DNA from: Oceanobacillus timonensis
GTDB lineage: Bacteria > Bacillota > Bacilli > Bacillales > Amphibacillaceae
Reading direction: 5' to 3'
Length of the DNA stretch: 64,000 nucleotides
NCBI RefSeq assembly: GCF_900166635.1
Contig: NZ_LT800497.1
Coordinates: 329,984 to 393,983 of the forward strand
A model generated the notes under the pieces. It did no database searches, was not told the DNA's origin, and was given only the letters and a program-made list of their open reading frames with translations. Both the position numbers and the translations under genes were made by a program. Position 1 is the first letter of the stretch. Every line of letters begins with the position of its first letter. Positions 34,021 to 42,663 of the stretch are shown here, in pieces.

Positions 34021-35289
34021 ATGGACAGGGTCATTCAGGAGGTTCGAAATCGAGAAGATGAGTTAATAGCGCTTGTCAGCGATTTAATTCGCTTTGAAAC
34101 ACCAGCCCCGCCTGCACGAAATACAGAGGATATCCAAGCTTATATTGCGAATTACCTGGAGGAAATGCATTTTGAAACAGATCAATGGAATGTGTACCCT
34201 GATGATCCGAATGTCGTCGGCTGTTTGCGTGGGACTGCTTCTGATACATATAACAGCCTGATTCTTAATGGGCATGTGGATGTCGCTTCTATAGAGGAAG
34301 GTGAAAACTGGAAGCATGGGCCATTTCAGCCAACAGTGGAAGGACGTACGTTATATGGACGGGGAACAGCAGATATGAAAGGCGGTCTGGCAGCATGTTT
34401 ATTTGCGATGCGTCTGTTGTATGACCATCAGATTCAGCTTGGCGGAGACGTTATTCTGCAGTCCGTCATTGGGGAAGAAGTCGGAGAAGCAGGGACGAAG
34501 CAATGCGGAGAACGCGGGTATACAGCAGATTATGCTATTGTTGCAGATACAAGCCATTGTGAAATACACGGGCAAGGAGGCGTTATTACCGGCTGGATTA
34601 CGGTGAAAAGCCCGACCACGCACCATGATGGGACACGCCGTCAGCTCATTCATGCAGGCGGCGGGATGAAAGGGGCCAGTGCCATTGAAAAGATGAATAA
34701 GCTGATTACGGCTTTGCAGGAGCTGGAGCGTCATTGGGCAGTGACCAAATCCTATCCAGGCTTCCCGCCAGGAACCAATACGATCAACCCGGCAGTGATT
34801 GAGGGCGGAAGACATGCTGCTTTTATTGCTGATGAATGCCGCTTATGGATTACTGTTCATTACTATCCCGATGAGACGGCTGAACAGGTTGCTGAAGAAA
34901 TTGAGTCCCATTTACGAAAGACGGCTGAAGCGGATGTCTGGATGCGGGATAACCTGCCAACATTTGAATGGGGCGGCGAATCGATGATCGTGGACCGAGG
35001 TGAAATTTTCCCGTCTTTCTCCGTAGATGAAGAGCACGCTGCTTTTGCCATGTTACAGGAGAGTCATAGCAAAGCTTTTGGCAAGGAAGCGAAAGTCCGA
35101 ATGTCTGAAACAGTAACAGACGGCGGCTGGCTGGCAGCGTACGGGATTCCGACAGCCTGCTATGGACCGGGTGAATTGAAGCATGCCCATGCCGTAGATG
35201 AGCAGGTAAATATCGACGAGTTAGTAGATTATACAGTGTCCCTGCTGCAATTTATTTTGAAATGGTGTCAAACAGAAAAACAGGAATAA
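34021..35289 (+). CDS. ylmB: Formylaminopyrimidine deformylase (YlmB-like, M20 family)
   Basis: This 422-residue M20 metallohydrolase has zinc-site motifs NGHVDVAS (His, Asp), YGRGTADMKGG (bridging Asp), GEEVGEAGT (catalytic Glu pair), ADTSHCE and a C-terminal GELKHAHAVDE (His). By sequence alone it could be an acetylornithine or succinyl-diaminopimelate deacylase. Its position right behind a TPP riboswitch and before tenA identifies it as the salvage enzyme that removes the formyl group from the aminomethylpyrimidine produced by thiamine breakdown. AAAGGAGG precedes ATG 34021. Confidence 0.82.
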   Translation: MDRVIQEVRNREDELIALVSDLIRFETPAPPARNTEDIQAYIANYLEEMHFETDQWNVYPDDPNVVGCLRGTASDTYNSLILNGHVDVASIEEGENWKHGPFQPTVEGRTLYGRGTADMKGGLAACLFAMRLLYDHQIQLGGDVILQSVIGEEVGEAGTKQCGERGYTADYAIVADTSHCEIHGQGGVITGWITVKSPTTHHDGTRRQLIHAGGGMKGASAIEKMNKLITALQELERHWAVTKSYPGFPPGTNTINPAVIEGGRHAAFIADECRLWITVHYYPDETAEQVAEEIESHLRKTAEADVWMRDNLPTFEWGGESMIVDRGEIFPSFSVDEEHAAFAMLQESHSKAFGKEAKVRMSETVTDGGWLAAYGIPTACYGPGELKHAHAVDEQVNIDELVDYTVSLLQFILKWCQTEKQE

Positions 35290-35328
35290 GGCATTTATAA
35301 AAATGATAGAAAAGGGAGTGCATAGAGC

Positions 35329-35997
35329 ATGAAATTTACAGAACGTATTCGCAAGGCAGCAGATTCGATTTGGGAGAAAAGTCACCAGCATCCATTTGTA
35401 CAAGGAATTGGTAATGGAACACTTGATATAGAGGCATTTAAATTCTACATGTGTCAGGATTACAAGTATTTGATAGAGTACTCCAAAGTAATTGCGATGG
35501 GAACGGTGCTTGCGAAGGACTTAGATACGATGTCCGGCTTTGCCAAATCACTAGATGAAACCCTGAATTTTGAAATGGATCTTCATCGCCAATATGCCGA
35601 GCGTCTCGGCATTTCCAGAGAGGAACTAGAATCTACGGTTCCGGGACCTGTAACGCTTGCTTACAGCAGTAATATGCTTGCAGAGGCACAAAAAGGCTCT
35701 TTAGCAGCATTGGTTGCAGCGATTCTGCCATGTGCCTGGAGTTATTATGAAATTGGTCTGGAGCTGGCAAAAAAACCGGGTGCGTTGGAGCATGAACAGT
35801 ATGGGGAATGGGTGAAAATGTACAGTTCAGATGAATTTGGCTCCATCGGCAAATGGCTGATGGAAAAGTTAGATGAGCTTGCGGAAGGCTGTACAGAAAC
35901 AGAGCTGAATCATTTAGAAGCTATTTTTCTGAATACCAGCCGCTATGAGTATATGTTTTGGGATATGGCATATAATCGCGAAGGCTGGCCAGTTTAA
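35329..35997 (+). CDS. tenA: Aminopyrimidine aminohydrolase / thiaminase II TenA
   Basis: This 222-residue cytoplasmic TenA converts aminomethylpyrimidine to hydroxymethylpyrimidine, completing the salvage begun by YlmB. The helical fold is recognised by SHQHPFVQGIGNGTL, FYMCQDYKYL, FAKSLDETLNFEM and the catalytic Cys region LPCAWSYYEIG, then Glu in RYEYMFWDMAY. AAAGGGAG lies before ATG 35329, 39 bases after ylmB. It is under the same riboswitch. No thiXYZ transporter gene is in this operon, unlike many salvage clusters. Confidence 0.9.
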   Translation: MKFTERIRKAADSIWEKSHQHPFVQGIGNGTLDIEAFKFYMCQDYKYLIEYSKVIAMGTVLAKDLDTMSGFAKSLDETLNFEMDLHRQYAERLGISREELESTVPGPVTLAYSSNMLAEAQKGSLAALVAAILPCAWSYYEIGLELAKKPGALEHEQYGEWVKMYSSDEFGSIGKWLMEKLDELAEGCTETELNHLEAIFLNTSRYEYMFWDMAYNREGWPV

Positions 35998-36110
35998 GCC
36001 AATCTCATAGGGCGTTTAAGGTAATTGCATTATTGGAAACAGTATGAGAAAGTAAAGGTGTATTTTCTATTGTCACGAAGTCGGAATAATGATGAAAGTT
36101 GGCGATACAG

Positions 36111-36215
36111 ATGAACAATACAAAAAATGAATCTCGTATGTTAGCTAGAAGGATGGTAATCGGAATCGGTATGGCCATTTTGCTTAGCGGTATATTGACT
36201 AAACTTTTATTTTAA
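36111..36215 (+). CDS. Possible 34-residue single-pass membrane peptide
   Basis: ATG 36111 opens a 34-codon frame with a charged start (MNNTKNESRMLARRM) and one hydrophobic helix (VIGIGMAILLSGIL). The ribosome site is weak (GGCGA). A hairpin with AAAAGAAG/CTTCTTTT arms follows at 36250-36283. The pattern fits small Bacillus membrane peptides, but evidence is limited. The rest of 35998-36393 holds no other gene. Confidence 0.35.
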   Translation: MNNTKNESRMLARRMVIGIGMAILLSGILTKLLF

Positions 36216-36393
36216 AATGAAAAATGTACGCTTTACCATCTTTGTTTGAAAAAGAAGATACATGTATCCTGCCACCTTCTTTTGTAAGCGATGTTATTTA
36301 GTTGAACAAAATTCAAAAAAGTAAAAAAGTTGGATAGACAATACACCGATTCATGGTAAAATAAAGAAAAAGTACGGAAGTCGGGTGAGACAG

Positions 36394-36981
36394 ATGAAGC
36401 TTTGGTGGAGAAGAATAGCAGTTGTATTTATAACGATTCTGACGTTAGGAATCTACTCGCCCACTAATCTGCTGGAAGTGGATGCAGATAAACGGAGCGA
36501 CAACAGTGTATCTTCTTCATCAGATATCGATACAGCATCTGTCATTAAAGAGGCCACCCAATCCTATATTGTCGAGGACGCAAGAGCATCCTATCTGAAG
36601 CATCTTCAAAAAGAAGCAAAGGTATTGAGCCTCGAGAAATTTGGACCAAAAATCACTGATAAGGTAGAGGATGAATTTGCTGCTGCTATTTTGCCGCAAA
36701 TGGAAACCATGCTGGTTGACCTCGTTGAACATTCGGAAGCGTATAACGACATAGCTATTACAGAGAAACCTTCCAAAGGCTATGGAGAGCGCATGTTTAA
36801 TGTTTCCAATAATCGTTCGGGTGAGACCTTGGTAAAGTTTCATGTCCGCCGTGAAAATAGACCATTAGAAGGGCATTATTTTCATTTTCATTACCACCTG
36901 AGCGAAGATGGTTTCCAAAAACATCATCCTATCGGAGATATTTACTGGGATAGAAATACACCGCCAAAATGGATGACATAA
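36394..36981 (+). CDS. ypjP: YpjP-family secreted or anchored protein
   Basis: This 195-residue protein has an N-terminal signal/anchor (MKLWWRRIAVVFITILTLGI) and a polar Ser/Asp-rich linker, then a conserved domain. Typical YpjP features are LSLEKFGPKITDKVEDEF, the FHVRRENRPLEGHYFHFHYH stretch and the ending GDIYWDRNTPPKWM. The function is unknown. ATG 36394 follows GGGTGAG. It is convergent with the sirtuin gene and shares its terminator. The His-rich HFHFHYH segment suggests metal binding, which is an inference. Confidence 0.72.
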   Translation: MKLWWRRIAVVFITILTLGIYSPTNLLEVDADKRSDNSVSSSSDIDTASVIKEATQSYIVEDARASYLKHLQKEAKVLSLEKFGPKITDKVEDEFAAAILPQMETMLVDLVEHSEAYNDIAITEKPSKGYGERMFNVSNNRSGETLVKFHVRRENRPLEGHYFHFHYHLSEDGFQKHHPIGDIYWDRNTPPKWMT

Positions 36982-37005
36982 GAATGGAAACGTATCAGTA
37001 CATGT

Positions 37006-37060
37006 AAAAAGGAAAGGCAGGGGGGCATATCATTTAGCGCTCCCTTGCCTTTCCTTTTTT
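37006..37060. terminator. Bidirectional intrinsic terminator between ypjP and the sirtuin gene
   Basis: AAAAAGGAAAGGCA (from 37006) pairs with TGCCTTTCCTTTTT (37046-37059), with T-runs on both strands. Confidence 0.88.
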
Positions 37061-37769
37061 ATAGCAATGTATCAGTTTCTTCTAAGAATGTTCCAATTTT
37101 CCGGTCAAAAACAACTAAATCTGCATAATCATCTAAAGGTGTTTTCTCCTGGTTCACAATGACAAGTTTGGCACCATGTTGTTTTGCGATTTCCGGAAAT
37201 TGATTGGCAGGTGTGACGGATAGCGAGGATCCTAATACGATAAATAAATCAGCTTTCTTTGCATGTTCAAAAGCAGATGAAAAGGCATCCTCGGGGAGCA
37301 TTTCCCCAAATAATACAATAGAAGGTCTGAGTACGCCTCCGCAAGAACAATGATAATCTTCATTTATATAAGCAGAGCTATCATAGACTTTTCCGCAGCT
37401 CTGGCAATGCAACTTTTGCAGGGTTCCATGAAGTTCATGAACGTGTTTACTTCCTGCATCTTGATGAAAGCCATCGACATTTTGTGTAATGATTGCCTGG
37501 ACAAGCCCCTTATTCTCCCAATCGGCAAGAATATGATGACCTTGATGCGGACTAACTTCTGTAACACCAAGAACCCGCTCACGGTAAAATTCGATAAAAT
37601 CTTCTACGTGATGATTTAACGCATCCACACTGGCGATTCTGCTTGGATCTTTCTTTCGCCAAAGTCCCCGGTTGGTAGAGCGGAAATCAGGCAGTCCGCT
37701 TTCTGTAGACATTCCTGCACCAGTGAAAACAACAGTGTGATTGGAATCTTTTAACCATTCATGAAGCAT
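37059..37769 (-). CDS. NAD-dependent protein deacylase (Sir2/CobB family)
   Basis: This 236-residue sirtuin removes acyl groups from lysines using NAD+. NAD-binding motifs are VFTGAGMSTESGLPDFRS (about 15-32) and ITQNVDGFHQDAG, with catalytic His in HELHG. The zinc ligands are CQSC and CSCGG. VLFGEMLPEDAF and VLGSSLSVTPAN complete the fold. The length is close to B. subtilis SrtN (247). It is a single gene, convergent with ypjP and divergent from htpG. Confidence 0.88.
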   Translation of the reverse strand: MLHEWLKDSNHTVVFTGAGMSTESGLPDFRSTNRGLWRKKDPSRIASVDALNHHVEDFIEFYRERVLGVTEVSPHQGHHILADWENKGLVQAIITQNVDGFHQDAGSKHVHELHGTLQKLHCQSCGKVYDSSAYINEDYHCSCGGVLRPSIVLFGEMLPEDAFSSAFEHAKKADLFIVLGSSLSVTPANQFPEIAKQHGAKLVIVNQEKTPLDDYADLVVFDRKIGTFLEETDTLL

Positions 37770-37833
37770 CGAGACCCCTCCTCTTCTATATATTTTCTAT
37801 TATACAGATTGTTGCGGTGATATGCGACTAATA

Positions 37834-37901
37834 TTGACAGGTAAAATAGAATATGGTATTCATGTAATAGAGGTTTAGCACTCTATGATTGAGAGTGCTA
37901 A
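37834..37901 (+). promoter_or_regulatory. Promoter and CIRCE operator of htpG
   Basis: A perfect CIRCE, TTAGCACTC-N9-GAGTGCTAA, lies at 37875-37901. Upstream are TTGACA (37834-37839) and TATTCA (37857-37862) with a 17-base spacer. HrcA bound here would block the housekeeping promoter until heat shock. Confidence 0.93.
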
Positions 37902-37928
37902 AAACAGAAAAAAAGGAGAGAGCAGATA

Positions 37929-39806
37929 ATGGCAAAGCATGAGTTTAAAGCAGAATCACAGAAATTATTAGATATGGTTATCCATTCCATCTATTCCCAG
38001 CGGGAGATTTTCTTGCGTGAATTAATCTCCAACGCCAGTGATGCCATTGACAAAATTTATTATAAAGCATTAACAGATGATTCTTTAACATTCGACCAAA
38101 ATAATTACTATATTAAACTGACTCCTAATAAAGAAAATCGTACATTAACTGTAGTGGACACAGGCATCGGGATGACAAAAGAAGAATTGGAAGACAACCT
38201 CGGCGTGATTGCAAAAAGCGGTTCCCATACCTTTAAATCAGAAAATGAAATTAAAGACGGGTATGATATTATCGGCCAATTTGGTGTCGGTTTTTATGCG
38301 GCATTTATGGTTGCAGACAAAGTCACCGTACTTACCAAATCCATTGATAGCGAAGAAGGGTATAAATGGGTTTCCCAAGGATCAGACGGCTATACGATTA
38401 CACCAATTGACCGCGAACAGGTTGGAACAGAAATTATTCTGGAATTAAAGGAAAACCAGGAAGAGGAAAACTACGACGAATTTTTAGAAGCGTCTACATT
38501 AAAACAGATCGTCAAGAAATACTCTGACTTTATCCGCTATCCGATTAAAATGGATGTTACGGAAAGCAAGCTGAAAGAAGGAACAGAAGACGAATATGAA
38601 GATGTGATTGAAGAACAGACGTTGAATACAATGGTTCCTATCTGGAAGAAGAATAAAAGTGAGCTGACGGATGAAGATTACACCAACTTCTATCAGGAAA
38701 AACGGTACGGATTTGATCAGCCGTTGCGTCATATCCATATTAACGTTGACGGAGCAGTCCGTTACAATGCAATTCTGTATATTCCGGAGCAGCCGCCATT
38801 TAACTACTATTCCAGAGAATTTGAAAAAGGATTGGAACTCTATTCCAATGGCGTATTAATTATGGAAAAATGTGCTGATTTACTGCCGGACTACTTCAGC
38901 TTTGTGAAGGGGATAGTAGATTCAGAGGATCTATCTTTAAATATTTCCAGGGAAATGTTGCAGCATGACCGTCAACTGAAAATTATTGCGAAAAATATCC
39001 ATAAGAAAATCAAACAGCAGCTGCTCAGTATGCTCCGTGATGAGCGTGACAAGTATGAAACCTTCTTTAAAGCATTTGGCCAGCAAATTAAATTTGGTGT
39101 TTACAGTGACTTTGGCCAGCATAAAGAGGACCTGCAGGATCTGCTGCTATTCTATTCTTCTACAGAGAAGAAGCTGGTAACGCTAGAGGAATATGTGTCA
39201 CGGATGCCGGAAGATCAAAAATATATTTATTATGCTTCTGGAGATTCCAACGAGCGTATTGCAAAGCTGCCGCAAACGGAAATTGTTGCAGATAAAGGCT
39301 ATGAAATTCTTTATTTCACAGATGAAGTGGATGAATTTGCGATTAAAATGCTGATGCAATATCAGGATAAAGAATTCCGTTCTGTGTCCAGCGGCGACCT
39401 TGGTATTGAAGAGGAAGAAAAAGAGGAAGAGAAGGAAGAAACAGAAAGCCATCAAGCGTTATTACAAGCAATGAAAGAAGTACTTGGTGACAAAGTGAAG
39501 GATGTACGAGTTTCGAAACGACTGAAATCCTATCCGGTTGTGCTTTCTGCAGATGGTGAAATTTCCTTGGAGATGGAGAAAATTATTAATGCAATGCCGG
39601 ATAATCAGCAGATCCAGGCTGACAAAGTATTGGAAATCAATGTCGATCATAATATTTTTAAAGCATTGGAAGAAGCGCAAGGAAATGATCAGGATAAATT
39701 GGAACTATATACCAACTTGCTTTACAACCAGGCGTTATTAATTGAAGGGCTGCCGATTGAGGACCCAGTAGCGTTTACGAAAGACATGAGTAAGATTATG
39801 GTTTGA
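37929..39806 (+). CDS. htpG: Chaperone protein HtpG (Hsp90)
   Basis: This 625-residue ATP-dependent chaperone carries the GHKL ATPase motifs: [12 protein letters not shown] (about 33-44), VVDTGIGMT (about 76-84) and [12 protein letters not shown]. The middle domain and a C-terminal dimerisation domain follow; a Glu/Lys-rich linker ([11 protein letters not shown]) lies near residue 495-510. AAAAGGAGAG precedes ATG 37929. In B. subtilis htpG is not HrcA-controlled, whereas here a perfect CIRCE precedes it. A terminator follows directly. Confidence 0.95.
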   Translation: MAKHEFKAESQKLLDMVIHSIYSQREIFLRELISNASDAIDKIYYKALTDDSLTFDQNNYYIKLTPNKENRTLTVVDTGIGMTKEELEDNLGVIAKSGSHTFKSENEIKDGYDIIGQFGVGFYAAFMVADKVTVLTKSIDSEEGYKWVSQGSDGYTITPIDREQVGTEIILELKENQEEENYDEFLEASTLKQIVKKYSDFIRYPIKMDVTESKLKEGTEDEYEDVIEEQTLNTMVPIWKKNKSELTDEDYTNFYQEKRYGFDQPLRHIHINVDGAVRYNAILYIPEQPPFNYYSREFEKGLELYSNGVLIMEKCADLLPDYFSFVKGIVDSEDLSLNISREMLQHDRQLKIIAKNIHKKIKQQLLSMLRDERDKYETFFKAFGQQIKFGVYSDFGQHKEDLQDLLLFYSSTEKKLVTLEEYVSRMPEDQKYIYYASGDSNERIAKLPQTEIVADKGYEILYFTDEVDEFAIKMLMQYQDKEFRSVSSGDLGIEEEEKEEEKEETESHQALLQAMKEVLGDKVKDVRVSKRLKSYPVVLSADGEISLEMEKIINAMPDNQQIQADKVLEINVDHNIFKALEEAQGNDQDKLELYTNLLYNQALLIEGLPIEDPVAFTKDMSKIMV

Positions 39807-39813
39807 TGAAAGA

Positions 39814-39854
39814 AACATCGTGTGGGAGGCGGTTCTCTTACACGATGTTTTTCT
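39814..39854 (+). terminator. Intrinsic terminator after htpG
   Basis: AAACATCGTGT (39814-39824) pairs with ACACGATGTTT (39841-39851), then Ts. The remainder of 39855-40141 shows no gene. Confidence 0.88.
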
Positions 39855-40141
39855 TACACATCTCTACTTTATCTCTCCACCTTATATCCGCTTCATTAAG
39901 GTGATATCCATACTGTTTGTAAACAACAGATTTTATGTCAAACCTGGAAGCAGCAGAAATCATTTTAGAAATGTTCACATTTTCAGGTTATGAAATGACA
40001 GGAACGGGGAATAAAATGGTTAAGTCGGAAAATAAATAAAACAGTACTCTTTTATTGAAAAAGCTGTTTATTTAAGAAGGAAAAGGAAACACTAAAGCAA
40101 TAGGCTGTTTGCCATAGAACCGTCACATTTCATAAAAAAAG

Positions 40142-40218
40142 TGACACGATGTCATGAAAAATATTGACTGGTGACACTGTGTCATATACTATATAACTAT
40201 AGACATGACGATGTGTCA
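40142..40218 (+). promoter_or_regulatory. Three TGAC-N5-GTCA operators at the TetR promoter
   Basis: Copies lie at 40142-40154, 40172-40184 (a perfect TGACAC-T-GTGTCA palindrome) and 40206-40218. A -35 TTGACT (40164-40169) and -10 candidates TATACT or TACTAT (40185-40192) surround the middle copy, so binding there would shut the promoter. Autoregulation by the following TetR protein is the likely use. Confidence 0.7.
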
Positions 40219-40243
40219 CATTTGGTTTTGGAGGAGCAAGTAT

Positions 40244-40858
40244 ATGCCTACATCAACATTTTTTAATTTAAATGACTCTAAACGGGCGACATTATTGCAG
40301 GCAGTTGAAAAAGAATTTGCAAGAGCTCCGTTATCGCAAGCCTCCATTGCGAATATTGTTAAACTTGCAGGTGTTTCAAGAGGAAGTTTTTACCAGTATT
40401 TTGATGGCAAAGAAGATGCTTTTTATTATTTATTAAAGCTTCATACAGATAAACGCCGCGCTTTTTTTTTGAACCAGTTGCAGGAAACAGGTGGCGATTT
40501 GATGGCCTCTATGGATAAAATTTTCCGGCTGACACTGACAGAGCTGTCTAAAGAAAAGCAACTGCAGTTTTTAAAGAACGCCATATTGAACGTCACACAT
40601 GAAATTGAGGATTCATTTACAGAATTGTTTTTAGGAAAGCACAATGAAGTAGATGCCATGAATCAAGTGAAAGATTTGGTTGATTTTAATAAATTGAATA
40701 TTGATAGTAAACAGGAGTTTTTCCATGTTATGCAAATTTTAACCTCTGTTACATTTCGAAACATTGTTGATCAGCTGACCAGGGATCTTTCCTGTGAGGA
40801 AGCTGTAGAAAACTTTCGTATCGAAATGAACCTGTTAAGTAAAGGTTTAAGAAAATGA
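40244..40858 (+). CDS. TetR/AcrR-family transcriptional regulator
   Basis: This 204-residue regulator has a TetR helix-turn-helix (about residues 18-60: APLSQASIANIVKLAGVSRGSFYQYFDGKEDAF) and a helical C-terminal ligand domain. ATG 40244 has GGAGGAG 7 bases before it; the ATG 40205 lies inside an operator. Three copies of a TGAC-N5-GTCA palindrome cover its promoter. No efflux or metabolic gene is directly attached, so the regulon is unclear; the Spx-like gene 39 bases downstream may be cotranscribed. Confidence 0.82.
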   Translation: MPTSTFFNLNDSKRATLLQAVEKEFARAPLSQASIANIVKLAGVSRGSFYQYFDGKEDAFYYLLKLHTDKRRAFFLNQLQETGGDLMASMDKIFRLTLTELSKEKQLQFLKNAILNVTHEIEDSFTELFLGKHNEVDAMNQVKDLVDFNKLNIDSKQEFFHVMQILTSVTFRNIVDQLTRDLSCEEAVENFRIEMNLLSKGLRK

Positions 40859-40897
40859 TTTGAAGAAAGAAACTAAATAATAAATGGGGTATGATTA

Positions 40898-41308
40898 ATG
40901 ACAGTCACGATTTATGGTGCAGCATGTTCATCAACAAGGAAAGCAAAACAATGGTTTACGAAAAATGGAATTGAATATACAGAACGAAATGTCATCAGAG
41001 AACCGCTGACAGTAACGGAATTGCAAAATATTCTTCGCATGACAGTCGAAGGGACAGATGAAATCATTTCAACACGTTCTAAGATTTATAAGGATTTAGA
41101 TCTTGATATTGAAGCATTGCCGCTGCAGGAACTGTTGGAAATCATCCAGGAATATCCGCGTCTTTTGCGCAGCCCGATTATGGTGGATGCCAAACGTTTG
41201 CAGGTAGGTTATCATGAAGAGGATATCCGTCAATTTTTACCGCGTCAAACGAGAGAAAATCAATGGCTGCAATGGAGAAAAAACCATCTGCGTGTTGCAG
41301 AAAGCTAA
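40898..41308 (+). CDS. Spx/ArsC-family regulator lacking the second redox cysteine
   Basis: This 136-residue protein follows Spx closely: ERNVIREPLTVTELQNILRMT, GTDEIISTRSK, SPIMVDAKRLQVGYHEEDIRQFLPR. Spx binds the RNA polymerase alpha C-terminal domain and redirects transcription under disulfide stress through a C10-x-x-C13 switch. Here residues 10-13 read CSST, so Cys13 is Thr and the intramolecular disulfide cannot form. Arg of the STRSK segment is kept. It is thus an Spx paralogue with a different or no thiol switch. A weak AAATGGGG-type site precedes ATG 40898. Confidence 0.82.
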   Translation: MTVTIYGAACSSTRKAKQWFTKNGIEYTERNVIREPLTVTELQNILRMTVEGTDEIISTRSKIYKDLDLDIEALPLQELLEIIQEYPRLLRSPIMVDAKRLQVGYHEEDIRQFLPRQTRENQWLQWRKNHLRVAES

Positions 41309-41351
41309 TCGATAAATACGTGAAGAACGATTCATTAACGGGGAGGGGACA

Positions 41352-41648
41352 ATGCAATTTATTGCCAAACAACCGTATGTAAAAGTAGTCCGTCAAGTGA
41401 ATGCATTAGAACAAAAGGATACAGAAGAGCAGCGCTATATGTATCTTTATGAAGAAAAGATTGTTACAAAATACAGGGAATTTCCGTTGGATAATGTAAT
41501 GGATATTTCCTACCGCCTTACCGGAAAAAAGGGGATGCTGTATTTGCATACGCTTAAGGGAGTTTATGCCTACATTATCACATCTTCACCAGATCAGTTT
41601 ATTGCTGCCTTTAAAGCACGGACGCACAGTACCACCCACCGGGATTAA
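41352..41648 (+). CDS. Hypothetical small protein, possible PH-like fold
   Basis: This 98-residue soluble protein starts at ATG 41352 after GGGGAGGGG. Its alternating strands (YLYEEKIVTKYREFPLDNVMDISYRL, then GMLYLHTLKGVYAYII and a C-terminal helix SPDQFIAAFKA) look like a bacterial PH domain; this is inference from pattern. It lies 43 bases after the Spx-like gene. I see no gene in 41649-41917, although several frames are open there. Confidence 0.55.
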   Translation: MQFIAKQPYVKVVRQVNALEQKDTEEQRYMYLYEEKIVTKYREFPLDNVMDISYRLTGKKGMLYLHTLKGVYAYIITSSPDQFIAAFKARTHSTTHRD

Positions 41649-41917
41649 AATAATAATCAAAGAGCAGCTCGAAGTTTTGAAAGACCATTTCTTTCGGGCT
41701 ATTTGTTCTGCTTTCTCTGCCCCTGTCCAAATGACCTTTTCTAAAACGCCTCTGAAAAGAGAAACCCTCTGGAAGAATACTTCCTCCTCTTTTTTTACCT
41801 TTGATATACAACAAACAACCAGGTTCCATTCCGACATTTAGACAGGAACATAGGCACATAACCAAAATTCGTCCTATTTTTATTCTTGTGCATAAGCTGA
41901 TTTTAGAGGTGATGGAA

Positions 41918-42622
41918 ATGGTATATCTGAACCAGCAAAAGCGCATTTATGCAGAAGATATAAAAGGTTCTTCGTCAAACCAGGAGATGTTTGTTTATGC
42001 ATATGCCCGTGAAAGAGATGAAAAACAGCTGGAGATGCAGAAAGAATCTGCAGAAGTATTGCAGCAGCTTCAGCGGGATATGTTTGCTAAAAATCAGCAG
42101 TTGGAACGTATTGCGAAAAGATTAACGGAAATGGATAAAAATAAACAGCACCTGCAGCAAGGGCAAGAAAAAGTCTTACAGCATTTAGATGTATTGGATG
42201 GAAACATAAGAAATGAAACCAGGCAGCTTACAGAAATGAGGACTGAGCAGGAGAATGCGAAGTCCGAGACCGATGACATGCAACATAATCAGCTCGTGAT
42301 GCAGGAAAAACTTGAAAAAATGGATACAGCACAAACTGCTATGTTGAACAAAATGGAGAAACAAGAACAAATATTGGAGGAAATGCAGCATCAATCCAAT
42401 CAGAAAGATAAGAATATGGTTTTGCTACAGGAAAGGATGGAGAAGCAGGAGGCATGGCTTGATAAGTTAATGCGTCAGATGCAGGATTTGCGGGGTATCA
42501 TTTATGAACGGGCAGACGAAATTATCAAAAAGGTTGAAAATAGTATTCAACTGTTTGGAAATAAGTGGAACGTTGTACAGCGAAATGATACAAAGTCTCC
42601 GAAAGAAACACTGAAAAAGTGA
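41918..42622 (+). CDS. Coiled-coil protein of unknown function
   Basis: This 234-residue protein is almost entirely a long coiled coil (about residues 30-205), rich in Gln, Glu, Lys and Met, without membrane segments or signal. The N-terminus MVYLNQQKRIYAEDIKGSS is distinct, and a C-terminal tail GNKWNVVQRNDTKSPKE follows. ATG 41918 is preferred because GAGGTG lies 6 bases upstream. The stop lies in the stem of the terminator. Possible roles are scaffold or surface-linked; nothing in the sequence decides. Confidence 0.65.
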   Translation: MVYLNQQKRIYAEDIKGSSSNQEMFVYAYARERDEKQLEMQKESAEVLQQLQRDMFAKNQQLERIAKRLTEMDKNKQHLQQGQEKVLQHLDVLDGNIRNETRQLTEMRTEQENAKSETDDMQHNQLVMQEKLEKMDTAQTAMLNKMEKQEQILEEMQHQSNQKDKNMVLLQERMEKQEAWLDKLMRQMQDLRGIIYERADEIIKKVENSIQLFGNKWNVVQRNDTKSPKETLKK

Positions 42623-42650
42623 GCTGTCTAATGAGCAGCTCACTTTTTTT
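42614..42650. terminator. Bidirectional intrinsic terminator
   Basis: AAAAAGTGAGCTG (42614-42626) pairs with CAGCTCACTTTTT (42636-42648), with a T-run on the plus strand and As at the other end for the convergent YitT gene. Confidence 0.88.
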
Positions 42651-42663
42651 GCTTTATACCATG

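Noticed and set aside
41611..41946. Open frame of about 110 codons on the minus strand between two plus-strand genes
   Set aside because: No ribosome site, no recognisable family, and it overlaps the ends of both neighbours; other frames are equally open here.
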